This document shows positions 43,684 to 52,251 of a stretch of DNA of 64,000 nucleotides, piece by piece. The notes below the pieces were generated by a model. The model had not been told where the DNA came from and did no database searches. It saw only the letters and a list, made by a program, of their open reading frames with translations. The stretch's first letter is position 1, and each line of letters starts with the position of its first letter. The DNA comes from CAVZMI01 sp050011775 (GTDB taxonomy: Bacteria > Bacteroidota > Ignavibacteria > UBA10030 > CAVZMI01), in NCBI GenBank assembly GCA_050011775.1, contig JBEKIL010000004.1, positions 124,001 through 188,000 on the forward strand, given 5' to 3'. The position numbers and the translations under genes are program-made.

Positions 43684-44499
43684 TTAGATTTTCCTTAATA
43701 AATAAACATCCTGTTTCTGATTGGCATTTTTTCCTCCCGGCATATAATCGACAAGTTCAAATCCAGACAGAAGGTTATCTTCTAAGAATTTTTTTGTTTG
43801 ATAAGTAGCGCATTTATTATCCCCCTCAATATTCTGATTCAGCGTCAGGATCCCCTCGTGTTCCAGTACAGCCTTTTCAGCGGGAGTAAATTTTGAGAAT
43901 GTGGATTCTCCATGAGTTGTAAGATAAATATATCCTCCCTTTCTGAGAACTCTATGGAATTCAGCAGTCCATTTTTTTTGCAGCTCGACGCTTAAATGTG
44001 TAAATACAGACCGCGCATAAAGAAAATCGAACATCGAATTCTCATACGAAAGCGGCGGCGCCAATGTATTGGCATGGAATTTTGCAAATGGTAGGTTGGC
44101 GGAACACCATCGTATCAATTCCGGATTATAGTCGGAACCGTGGAGATGAACCGCATTTGAATGCGGAAGAAAATGTCTGATAATTCTTCCGCAGCCGCAT
44201 CCGAAATCGAGTATCGAATTGAATGAACGAATATCGATCTTATTTTTTCCCAACAAAGCTTTCATATCATCAAATATCTCTTTCCCCGAATAATAATACA
44301 CCGATACCCACGGCAGTCCGATTATCAGGAATATCAACCGTAATGGAGGAGCCGGATAACCATCGGGTAATCCTTTTCGGCGGTATGAATATTCGTCTAA
44401 AAAGACCCGGGGTGAAAAAGATTGCAGCGAATGATAGACTATTCGTATTAGATCTAAGAGACCTATCGTTCTTAATAACTTTTTAAATTTGTTTTTCAT
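43684..44499 (-). CDS. Class I SAM-dependent methyltransferase
   Basis: The protein has 271 residues from the ATG at 44,499; a longer frame to 44,589 crosses the upstream terminator hairpin. The SAM-binding glycine motif is ILDFGCGCGRIIRHFLP, followed by acidic HGSDYNPELIRWC, then FDFLYARSVFTHLSVE and FHRVLRKGGYIYLTTHG. A short hydrophobic piece (RLIFLIIGLPWVSVYYYSG) precedes the domain. The family modifies small molecules, lipids or sugars; the acceptor is unknown. No operon partner. Confidence 0.85.
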   Translation of the reverse strand: MKNKFKKLLRTIGLLDLIRIVYHSLQSFSPRVFLDEYSYRRKGLPDGYPAPPLRLIFLIIGLPWVSVYYYSGKEIFDDMKALLGKNKIDIRSFNSILDFGCGCGRIIRHFLPHSNAVHLHGSDYNPELIRWCSANLPFAKFHANTLAPPLSYENSMFDFLYARSVFTHLSVELQKKWTAEFHRVLRKGGYIYLTTHGESTFSKFTPAEKAVLEHEGILTLNQNIEGDNKCATYQTKKFLEDNLLSGFELVDYMPGGKNANQKQDVYLLRKI

Positions 44500-44539
44500 A
44501 ATAGTACATCGAAAATATATTACAGATTTGATGATCGGC

Positions 44540-44577
44540 GATATAAAAAGCCCCACAAGGATTATTTTATGGGGCTT
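44540..44577 (-). terminator. Rho-independent terminator, probably for pnp
   Basis: On the minus strand AAGCCCCA, a 15-base loop, TGGGGCTT and then a TTTTT run form a clear terminator. It is about 220 bases past the pnp stop; the MITE-like element lies between them. Confidence 0.7.
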
Positions 44578-44794
44578 GATGTATTTCAATACCGCAGAGC
44601 GTTACTGCCATAGGGCGGCCTATCCCGACCAGTGCCACTCCAACTATTTTTTCCTACCGCGTAGCGGTACTGTTTCACCGTATTATAAATGTGGTACAGT
44701 ACACGCTCCAACACACATAATCATATAGAATTATTTTAATATAATAGTTGGAGCGGTACTAACATCGGTTTCGACCCCTCTGCCTAATAGTACT
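44578..44794. other. pnp 3' region carrying the MITE-like element
   Basis: No gene is visible. It holds the inverted-repeat element at 44,631-44,760 described separately and short AT-rich flanks. Confidence 0.5.
44631..44760. mobile_element. MITE-like inverted-repeat element
   Basis: Terminal repeats AGTGCCACTCCAACTATT (44,631-44,648) and AATAGTTGGAGCGGTACT (44,743-44,760) match at 16 of 18 positions when one is inverted. The interior holds a second palindrome, GTACTGT...CAC...GTG...ACAGTAC (44,667-44,702), and ACCGCGTAGCGGT. It is 130 bases long with no coding capacity. The block 44,656-44,683 recurs at 12,621. Confidence 0.65.
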
Positions 44795-46990
44795 TTAATG
44801 CCTGTGATCGCGACGAGGGCCTCTCCTGTCATGTGAATCGCCATCTCTCCGGGGTGCGCGCGGTCTATTATGATCTTCTTCGGCTGCATTCTCTCCGCCG
44901 GCCATCAGGATTTTTCGGCTGAGGTTTAATCTTCCCTCATCATCGATCTTTATCAGTTTCACTTCGACCGGATCTCCGACCTTGAACACGTCAGAGACTT
45001 TATTCGTTCGCTGGACATCGATTTGCGAAATGTGCAGGAGTCCTTCTTTCCCCGGCAGAATTTCAACAAATGCACCAAAGTCCATGATGCGCTTGACGGT
45101 ACCTTTGTATACTTTGCCGACTTCGGGGAGTTCAATAATACGGTCGATGAGTTCTCTGGCCTTATCGCTTTGTTCCTGATTGATGGCAGCGATGACAACC
45201 GTACCGTCGTCTTCGATATTGATTTCGGCACCGCTTTCGGCGACGATTGCCCGTATATTTTTCCCGCCCGGACCGATAATAGCACCGATCATATCTATCG
45301 GGACCATCATGGTATGCAGCCGCGGAGCGAACGGCGAAAGATCGGGTCTTGGTGCCGCAATAGTCTCATCCATCTTATCGAGGATATAGAAGCGTCCTAC
45401 TTTCGCCTGTTCAAGCGCCGTTTTCAATATGTCGAAGGTAATTCCCTTGATCTTGATATCCATCTGGAATGCTGTGATGCCTTCGCGTGTACCGGCAACT
45501 TTAAAATCCATATCGCCCAGATGATCCTCGCTCCCAAGAATATCGCTCAGAATTGCCACTCCATCACCCTCTTTCACCAATCCCATCGCGATTCCTGCAA
45601 CCGGATGTTTGATCGGGATACCTGCATCCATAAGAGCCAGAGTCCCGGCACATACTGTTGCCATCGACGATGATCCGTTCGATTCCAGAATATCGGACAC
45701 GATGCGTACCGTATACGGAAAAGCTTTCTCGTCAGGCATCATCACCTTCAACGATCGTTCGGCCAGGTTCCCATGGCCGATTTCACGCCGACCCGTCCCG
45801 CTGTATCTCCCAACCTCACCTACACTGTACGGTGGGAAGTTGTAATGTAACATAAACCGTTTCGTCGATTCGGGCAAGAGGCCGTCGACCATCTGCTCGT
45901 CGAGTTTCGTTCCGAGTGTGACGCTGGTTAGACTCTGTGTCTCGCCGCGTGTGAATAGTGCCGAACCGTGTGTGCGGGGAAGGAGTCCTACTTCAATCGT
46001 AATCGGACGGATATCTGTCAATCCACGACCGTCGAGCCGCTTTGAATTATTGAGGATCATCTGTCTCATTTCGACTTTTTCGATGTCGTATACAACTTCT
46101 TTGATCCAGTGTTCACATTTCGGATGGGTTTCGTCCGGATATTTTTCCTTCAGTGCTTCGAGCGTCTCGTTTACGATTCGCTGGTAATCATCGTGACGAA
46201 CCCCTTTCGTCATCGCCGTATTGACGTGAGTCCTAATTTTCTCGGTAGTGAGGGCACGAACATCCTCGATGAGTTGAGGATCAATCGGGGTGGGAGTAAT
46301 TTCGCGTTTTACTTTAGGAGCTATCTGCATGAGTTCGAGCTGAAGGAGGCATATTTTCTTGATTGCTTCATGACCGACATTAAGGGCATCGAGCATCTCT
46401 TTTTCCGAAATTTCTTTAGCTTCACCCTCAACCATTACAATGGAGTCCATAGTCCCTGCGACGGTCACATCCATCGCACTCTCTTCGAGCTGTTTGAATG
46501 TCGGATTAACGATCCACTCACCGTTCACCCGGCCGACGCGGACTTCGGCGATAGGTCCGTCGAACGGAATATCGGAAATCATCAGAGCTGCCGAAGCAGC
46601 GCATGCGCCCAGCCAATCACCGTCATTCTCCTGATCAGCAGAAAAAACCGTGACGACAACCTGAGTCTCATTGCTATATGACTCTGGAAACATCGGGCGG
46701 ATAGGCCGATCGATGAGTCGTGAGGAGAGGATTTCTTTCTCTGAAGGGCGTCCCTCACGTTTGAGGAAACCTCCGGGGATTTTCCCCGCGGCTGCTGTTT
46801 TTTCGCGATACTCAACCTGAAGAGGAAAAAAATCCTGATCCTCCTTCGTCTCTGTTGAGGCAACTACGGCTGCCAGCACCATTGTATCGCCATAGCGGGC
46901 CATCACGGCGCCGCTTGATTGTTTTGCATACTTACCTGTCTCTAATGAAAACTTCCTTCCACCGAGCTCAAGTTCTTTTACATTAATCAT
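44795..46990 (-). CDS. pnp: Polyribonucleotide nucleotidyltransferase (PNPase)
   Basis: The protein has 731 residues, normal for the family. It is a phosphorolytic 3'-to-5' exoribonuclease acting in mRNA decay. Two RNase PH-like halves are present: first with SIVMVEGEAKEISE, second with RGETQSLTSVTLG, YNFPPYSVGEVGRYSGTGRREIGHG and SNGSSSMATVCAG. A KH domain (MIGAIIGPGGKNIRAIV) and an S1 domain (GTVKRIMDFGAFVEILPGKEGLLHISQI) follow. The tail is rich in Arg, Asp and His (RRGPRRDHRH). rpsO is just upstream (30 bases), the classical rpsO-pnp order. The 3' side is occupied by the MITE-like element. Confidence 0.97.
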   Translation of the reverse strand: MINVKELELGGRKFSLETGKYAKQSSGAVMARYGDTMVLAAVVASTETKEDQDFFPLQVEYREKTAAAGKIPGGFLKREGRPSEKEILSSRLIDRPIRPMFPESYSNETQVVVTVFSADQENDGDWLGACAASAALMISDIPFDGPIAEVRVGRVNGEWIVNPTFKQLEESAMDVTVAGTMDSIVMVEGEAKEISEKEMLDALNVGHEAIKKICLLQLELMQIAPKVKREITPTPIDPQLIEDVRALTTEKIRTHVNTAMTKGVRHDDYQRIVNETLEALKEKYPDETHPKCEHWIKEVVYDIEKVEMRQMILNNSKRLDGRGLTDIRPITIEVGLLPRTHGSALFTRGETQSLTSVTLGTKLDEQMVDGLLPESTKRFMLHYNFPPYSVGEVGRYSGTGRREIGHGNLAERSLKVMMPDEKAFPYTVRIVSDILESNGSSSMATVCAGTLALMDAGIPIKHPVAGIAMGLVKEGDGVAILSDILGSEDHLGDMDFKVAGTREGITAFQMDIKIKGITFDILKTALEQAKVGRFYILDKMDETIAAPRPDLSPFAPRLHTMMVPIDMIGAIIGPGGKNIRAIVAESGAEINIEDDGTVVIAAINQEQSDKARELIDRIIELPEVGKVYKGTVKRIMDFGAFVEILPGKEGLLHISQIDVQRTNKVSDVFKVGDPVEVKLIKIDDEGRLNLSRKILMAGGENAAEEDHNRPRAPRRDGDSHDRRGPRRDHRH

Positions 46991-47020
46991 ATGATCTTTC
47001 TTTTTTAATCTTACATGAAA

Positions 47021-47290
47021 TTACTTACGGATATCGAGTGCTGCAATGATTTTTCTGTATCGATCGATATTTTTTTCCTGGAGATATTCAAGCAACCGAC
47101 GTCGTTTACCAACCATTTTCAGAAGACCGCGACGGGAATGATGGTCTTTGGTATGGATATTAAAGTGTCCCGATAGTTCATTGATATGCGCTGTCAAGAG
47201 TGCAATCTGAACTTCAGGCGTCCCCGTATCGGTATATGATCTGCCGTATTTCTCAATGATCGTCTTTTTTTGTTCTGTTGATAATGGCAT
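47021..47290 (-). CDS. rpsO: 30S ribosomal protein S15
   Basis: The protein has 89 residues, the standard S15 length, with AAAGGAG upstream of the ATG. It shows the family features: IIEKYGRSYTDTGTPEVQIALLT, the HFNIHTKDHHSRRGLLKMVGKRRRLL helix pair that binds the central domain of 16S rRNA, and YLQEKNIDRYRKII. It lies between ribF (23 bases upstream) and pnp. Autoregulation of rpsO through its own leader is known in other bacteria; no clear structure is seen here. Confidence 0.97.
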   Translation of the reverse strand: MPLSTEQKKTIIEKYGRSYTDTGTPEVQIALLTAHINELSGHFNIHTKDHHSRRGLLKMVGKRRRLLEYLQEKNIDRYRKIIAALDIRK

Positions 47291-47313
47291 TGATGTACTC
47301 CTTTATATTGAAT

Positions 47314-48264
47314 TTATGTTCCAATGTGAAATTTATTTTTCATATATGCTTTGCACATCTTGGCATCAAGCCGCAGTTGTTGAGCGAGCGTTTCCGGGCT
47401 CACAAAGCGCTTTTCGTCGCGAATCCGATCGTAGAATCTGATCTGCACACGTCGTCCATAAATCTCCTCGCTGAAATTGAACAGGTGAATCTCGACACTG
47501 ATTTCTGTTGTTTCTGTGAACGTCGGTCGGGTGCCGATGTTTAGCATTCCGGGATATTCGCTTCCATCCATCACCATACTTGCCACATATACGCCGCGCG
47601 CCGGAATTAATTTTCGCTCGCCGATAATACTGATATTTGCCGTTGGAAAACCGATCAATGGTCCACGGCCTTCTCCTTCAACGACAATACCATCGGCGGA
47701 ATATATCCGGCCCAGCAGCAGATTCGCCTTCCGGACATTCCCCGCTTCAAGGTGTTTCCGTATCTTCGAACTCCCTACAATATCACCATCTATTGTTACC
47801 GGTTCGATCACGCGGACGCCAAAACCGAATTCCCGGGCTATCGTCTGTAATTCGGCAATTCGTGCTTCGCGGTCGCGCCCGAACGAATGGTCATACCCTT
47901 CAATTACTTCTGCAACACCGATTCCGCCGACAACATACTCTTTATAAAATTGCCTCGGCGTCAACCGTGAAAATTCATATGTAAAAGGAACGATTAACAG
48001 CACCTCGATATCGAATTTCTGAAGCAACGCAATCCGTTCTTCAAGTGTTGTCAGAAGCCGGATTGCGCCTGCATTTTTCCCCACCAGAGTTCTCGGATGA
48101 GGATTGAACGTCACCACGACACTCCGGCCCTTCCTCTCCCGTGCACGGTGTACAACCTCGGTAAGTATCTTCTGATGCGCCTGGTGAACACCGTCGAATG
48201 TTCCGACCGTGACGATGGAATTCGAATCTTGTTGTATGTCAATCAGTGAAGAGAGTATCTTCAT
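47314..48264 (-). CDS. ribF: Bifunctional riboflavin kinase/FAD synthetase
   Basis: The protein has 316 residues. It makes FMN from riboflavin and then FAD. The N-terminal nucleotidyl-transferase domain begins VTVGTFDGVHQAHQKIL (the usual second GH is AH here), with VVTFNPHPR and the ISTT-like SSKIRKHLEAG motif. The C-terminal riboflavin-kinase domain has GRGPLIGFPTANI and YPGMLNIGTRPTF. The start ATGA overlaps the stop of truB by 4 bases, so translation is coupled. Confidence 0.95.
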   Translation of the reverse strand: MKILSSLIDIQQDSNSIVTVGTFDGVHQAHQKILTEVVHRARERKGRSVVVTFNPHPRTLVGKNAGAIRLLTTLEERIALLQKFDIEVLLIVPFTYEFSRLTPRQFYKEYVVGGIGVAEVIEGYDHSFGRDREARIAELQTIAREFGFGVRVIEPVTIDGDIVGSSKIRKHLEAGNVRKANLLLGRIYSADGIVVEGEGRGPLIGFPTANISIIGERKLIPARGVYVASMVMDGSEYPGMLNIGTRPTFTETTEISVEIHLFNFSEEIYGRRVQIRFYDRIRDEKRFVSPETLAQQLRLDAKMCKAYMKNKFHIGT

Positions 48265-49073
48265 TCGCTCGTTCTATCCGGGTTAAATCGCGCAAGCTCC
48301 TCAATTGTCCAAGCATTTTCGAGGCGGTACGAACCCACACGCGTGCGGATCAACCGTCTGAGATATGCACCGCAGCCGAGCCGCCCGCCTATATCATGAG
48401 CCAGCGATCGGATATATGTTCCTTTCGAGCACACAATACGAAAGCCTACCAGAGGAAAGGCGATCGTTGCCACGTCGCATGCTGTGATTTCAATGCTTCG
48501 TTTTTCCCGTATTACTTCGCGTCCGCGCCTGGCGTAATGATAGAGCGGTTTTCCACCGTACTTCAACGCTGAATACATCGGTGGCACTTGTTCCCGGACG
48601 CCTACGAATTCTTGAAACACCCGGCGAATATCGGCTTCTGTAATGCCTTCGATTGACCTGCGTTCTTCAATTTCGGTTTCCGCATCAAAACTTCGGGTCC
48701 ACGCTCCGAGCTCAAGGTCTCCCTCATATTCTTTGTCAAAATTCTTAAACTCTTCGATCGTCTTTGTTTTTTTCCCCGTGCAGAGGATTAGGAGCCCAGT
48801 AGCCTTTGGATCAAGCGTCCCTGCATGACCGATTTTCCCGATATGGAAAAGATGTTTGACTTTTTTTACCACATCGAACGACGTCCAATCGATCGGTTTA
48901 TTAATAAGCAAGATCTCCCCTTCATCGAAATCAAATGTCACCTTACTGTGAAGCGGGATCGCTGAAGGCCTGTCCTGAGCGACTTGCCCCGGGTTACATT
49001 GAGGAGAGTCGATGGAAGGCGGCGATGTTTCACCATATTTCACACTATTCTCCCGAGGATGGACCGTTGTCAT
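48261..49073 (-). CDS. truB: tRNA pseudouridine(55) synthase
   Basis: The protein has 270 residues. It isomerises U55 in the T-loop of tRNA. Catalytic Asp: GHAGTLDPKATGLLILCTGKKTK. Others: GEILLINKPIDWTSFDVV, YEGDLELGAWTRSFDAE, PPMYSALKYGGKPLYHYARRG and CSKGTYIRSLAHDIG. The 44 residues before the conserved core are Pro/Ser-rich and overlap rbfA by 29 bases; a GTG about 44 codons in (near 48,941) could be the real start. The stop overlaps ribF by 4 bases. Confidence 0.93.
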   Translation of the reverse strand: MTTVHPRENSVKYGETSPPSIDSPQCNPGQVAQDRPSAIPLHSKVTFDFDEGEILLINKPIDWTSFDVVKKVKHLFHIGKIGHAGTLDPKATGLLILCTGKKTKTIEEFKNFDKEYEGDLELGAWTRSFDAETEIEERRSIEGITEADIRRVFQEFVGVREQVPPMYSALKYGGKPLYHYARRGREVIREKRSIEITACDVATIAFPLVGFRIVCSKGTYIRSLAHDIGGRLGCGAYLRRLIRTRVGSYRLENAWTIEELARFNPDRTSE

Positions 49074-49404
49074 GCGTTTTCTTTATCAGATCATTGATTC
49101 GTTCGACACGATCAAGCGTATCATCAAGATGAAAATGTATTGCCGGTGTAAACTTCAATCTAATATGACCACCGAGTAATGATCGAATGTGCCCTTTTTT
49201 ATCTTCCAGCATTGTCAGTGTTTTCTCCCGTATCTCGATATTCCCCAGGATACTCACATACACTTTTGCGATTTTGAGATCGGGTGTTACTTTTACTTCT
49301 GTCACCGTGATAAAACCGTATCCCGGTTTGGTCAATTCTCGTAGGATTATTGTGCTTACCTCTTCCCGAATCAGGGAAGCAACTCTGTCCATCCGGACCG
49401 TCAT
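49045..49404 (-). CDS. rbfA: 30S ribosome-binding factor A
   Basis: The protein has 119 residues, with GAAAGGAG upstream. It is a KH-fold factor for 16S rRNA maturation at the 5' end. Typical pieces: MDRVASLIREEVSTIILREL, FITVTEVKVTPDLKIAKVYVSILGN and LRFTPAIHFHLDDTLDRVERINDLI (here LKFTPAI). It belongs to the nusA-infB-rbfA-truB order. A 15-base palindrome (TGAGCC-tac-GGCTCA) lies between it and infB. Confidence 0.95.
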   Translation of the reverse strand: MTVRMDRVASLIREEVSTIILRELTKPGYGFITVTEVKVTPDLKIAKVYVSILGNIEIREKTLTMLEDKKGHIRSLLGGHIRLKFTPAIHFHLDDTLDRVERINDLIKKTHDNGPSSGE

Positions 49405-49453
49405 ACCAATCTCCTTTCAACCCGCCATATGAAACCGATAGAGAATAGCGGGA

Positions 49454-49468
49454 TGAGCCTACGGCTCA
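49454..49468. repeat. Short palindrome between infB and rbfA
   Basis: TGAGCC-tac-GGCTCA; 6-bp perfect arms with a 3-base loop. No T-tract, so not a clear terminator. Confidence 0.5.
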
Positions 49469-49473
49469 CTCTC

Positions 49474-52203
49474 TTACGCCAATTTTCGCTTTGTCTCAAC
49501 GATCCGGTATCCTTCGATAACATCACCGACCTTCAGGTCGTTGTAATTCTCGATTCCGATACCACATTCAAAACCCTGTTCGACTTCACGCACATCGTCT
49601 TTAAATCGTTTCAGTGACGAGATCCCACCGTCGAAAATTACTATACCATCGCGAACCAGTCGGACGCGGGTATTCCGCGTGATCTTTCCCTGCTGAACGT
49701 AACATCCGGCAATTGTTCCCGCCTTTGGCACTCTGAAGGTTTGCCGGATCTCGACTGTCGCAGTGATTTCTTCTTTCTGTTCAGGCGCGAGTAATCCCTC
49801 AAGTGCATCGTGAACCTCATTAATGGCATCGTAAATGATATTATAGAGTCTGATGTCCACTTTTTCCTGCTCGGCGAGCTGGCGGGCTTTCAGGTTCGGA
49901 CGTACGTGGAAACCGATGATTACGGCACTGGATGCGGTTGCGAGCAGTACATCCGATTCAGAAATTGCACCGACTCCGCGATGAATCACATTGACTTTTA
50001 CTTCATCGGTCGATATCTTCATCAGAGCATCGCCAAGTGCCTCAACCGATCCATCGACATCGCCTTTCACAATGACTTTCAATTCCCTCACAACACCTTC
50101 CTGAATTTGCTTTGATATATCGTCGAGTGTCAACATATGAATCTGGCGGAAATCCTGCTCGCGTTTGAGCTGCTGGCGCTTCAAGCTGATTTCGCGTGCA
50201 TACCGCTCGGAGGCAAGCGAAACAAACACATCGCCGGCCTGCGGGACACCATCGAAGCCGGTGACTTGAACCGGAGTCGACGGTCTGGCGGCTTCGACAC
50301 GATTTCCGCGTTCATCAAAGAGTGACCTGACTCTGCCGCTATAAATTCCTGCGACAAAGGCATCACCGACACGAAGTGTTCCCTTTTGGACAAGTACTGT
50401 CCCAACAATTCCTTTTCCTTTGTCAAGCTGTGCCTCGATTATCGTTCCCCGGGCAAGTCGATCAGGATTTGCTTTGAGTTCCAGAACTTCGGCTTCCAGT
50501 AGAATCTTTTCCAGCAGCAGTTCTATATTCTTTCCGGAGCGTGCCGAGAGTTCTACGGATTGATATTTTCCGCCCCATTCTTCGACAAGAATCCCCTTAT
50601 CGCTCAACTGTTGCCGGATGCGATCAGGATTTGCATCCGCCTTGTCGATCTTGTTCATTGCGATTATAATCGGAACGTTGGCAGCCTGTGCATGGTTGAT
50701 CGCTTCGACAGTCTGCGGCATCACGCTATCATCGGTCGCGACCACAAGTACGACAATATCGGTCACCTGTGCTCCGCGCGCACGCATCGCCGTGAAAGCT
50801 TCGTGGCCTGGCGTATCCAAAAAACTAATCTGCCTTCCGTTTTGAAGTGTCACTTCATATGCACCTATATGCTGTGTAATTCCACCTGCCTCACCTGCCA
50901 CAACATTTGCACTACGGATATAATCTAGAAGTGAAGTTTTTCCATGGTCAACATGTCCCATGATTGTCACTACCGGGGCACGCGATTTCAATGTAGATTC
51001 CAGATCGGGAACATCTTTCAGGACATCCTCGGTGAATTCTTCCTGGAATTCCACCTGTAATCCGAATTCGTCGGCGACCAGCTGGATCGTATCTTTATCC
51101 AGTCTCTGGTTAATCGATACCATGAGGCCGAGTCCGATACACTTGGCGATCACCTCGCTGACATCCACATTCATCAAATTAGCGATCTCGCCGACGGTAA
51201 CGTACTCGGTGACATGTAGTATTGATTTATCCCGTTCGGCCAATTCCATAATGCGCTGCTCTTCCTGCTCTCTCTTTTCGCGCTTTTTCCTTCGGAAGAG
51301 TGCACGGGCACTGACGGGCGCGGTATCGTCCATTTCCTGGAGCGTTCGTCGGATTGCGTCTTCGACTTCCTTTGTATCGATTTCGTGGTGACGGAGTTTT
51401 TTCTTTTTCTTCTTCTTCTTTCCTTCTTCTTCCTCAACCGCGGTAATCGCGTGCACTTCTTCACGCAGCTTCTTTTTCTTCTTCTTTTTCTTCTTGTGTT
51501 CTTCCACTTCGGGGGGTAACAACATTCCTTCAATGCCGCGTGCCGGGCCAACCTGTCGCTGCGGCGGCCTCAGCTCTATTTTACCCATTACTTTGAGGGT
51601 TCGCTGCTGTGCCTTGGCTTTTTCGAGCGGTGAAATATGTGCCTCTTCCTCATGTTTCTTCTTTCTTCTGCGCCGCTGCGGACCTGTTTCTTCACGTGCT
51701 AATACCGTCGCTCGTTCCGTACCACCTGTGGGTACCTCTTCTCCACCGAGGGGAAGTTCTCCCTGGACAGGTTCAGCAATCTCCGGAGCACCAGGTTCCT
51801 GTGTCTCCTCTGAAGGTTGCACCGGTGTTTCGATCACTTCGGTAACCGGAGAAACGCTCACAGGTTCACCCTCTGGATGCTCGACTTTCTCTTCCTTCGG
51901 TTTTTCTTTTTCTTCTTTCGGAGCATGGAGTTCAACAACAGGGGAGACCTCTTCGGGTCTTTTTTCAATTTTCTTCCGGGATTCACGAATCTCGGCTATC
52001 TTACGATGGTGCTTTTCGGCTACGTCCTTATCCTTCTTGAAATGGACGACAATATCGCGAAGCATCTCCTCGGTCACTGTCGACATGTGACTCTTGATCG
52101 AATATCCCTTTTTATTCAGGAATTCAATAATAGTTTCGCTCGAGAGATTTAGCTCTGTTGCTAGCTTGTACACCTTTTTCTTTTTTTCGACTTGTTCTGT
52201 CAT
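49474..52203 (-). CDS. infB: Translation initiation factor IF-2
   Basis: The protein has 909 residues. It brings initiator tRNA to the 30S subunit as a GTPase. IF2_N (VYKLATELNLSSETIIEFLNKKGY) opens the protein. A long low-complexity linker of about 250 residues follows (Glu/Pro-rich, then two poly-lysine tracts at about 236-275), then a second N-terminal piece. The G domain has GHVDHGKTSLLDYI, FLDTPGHEAFTAMR, VVATDDSVMPQT, NKIDK and SARSGKN. The C-terminal domains bind fMet-tRNA. It sits between nusA (48 bases upstream) and rbfA. Confidence 0.97.
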   Translation of the reverse strand: MTEQVEKKKKVYKLATELNLSSETIIEFLNKKGYSIKSHMSTVTEEMLRDIVVHFKKDKDVAEKHHRKIAEIRESRKKIEKRPEEVSPVVELHAPKEEKEKPKEEKVEHPEGEPVSVSPVTEVIETPVQPSEETQEPGAPEIAEPVQGELPLGGEEVPTGGTERATVLAREETGPQRRRRKKKHEEEAHISPLEKAKAQQRTLKVMGKIELRPPQRQVGPARGIEGMLLPPEVEEHKKKKKKKKKLREEVHAITAVEEEEGKKKKKKKKLRHHEIDTKEVEDAIRRTLQEMDDTAPVSARALFRRKKREKREQEEQRIMELAERDKSILHVTEYVTVGEIANLMNVDVSEVIAKCIGLGLMVSINQRLDKDTIQLVADEFGLQVEFQEEFTEDVLKDVPDLESTLKSRAPVVTIMGHVDHGKTSLLDYIRSANVVAGEAGGITQHIGAYEVTLQNGRQISFLDTPGHEAFTAMRARGAQVTDIVVLVVATDDSVMPQTVEAINHAQAANVPIIIAMNKIDKADANPDRIRQQLSDKGILVEEWGGKYQSVELSARSGKNIELLLEKILLEAEVLELKANPDRLARGTIIEAQLDKGKGIVGTVLVQKGTLRVGDAFVAGIYSGRVRSLFDERGNRVEAARPSTPVQVTGFDGVPQAGDVFVSLASERYAREISLKRQQLKREQDFRQIHMLTLDDISKQIQEGVVRELKVIVKGDVDGSVEALGDALMKISTDEVKVNVIHRGVGAISESDVLLATASSAVIIGFHVRPNLKARQLAEQEKVDIRLYNIIYDAINEVHDALEGLLAPEQKEEITATVEIRQTFRVPKAGTIAGCYVQQGKITRNTRVRLVRDGIVIFDGGISSLKRFKDDVREVEQGFECGIGIENYNDLKVGDVIEGYRIVETKRKLA

Positions 52204-52251
52204 TCTTCTACTACAATTCGTACATGACGAAGAATTAGTGTGTTGAAAACG

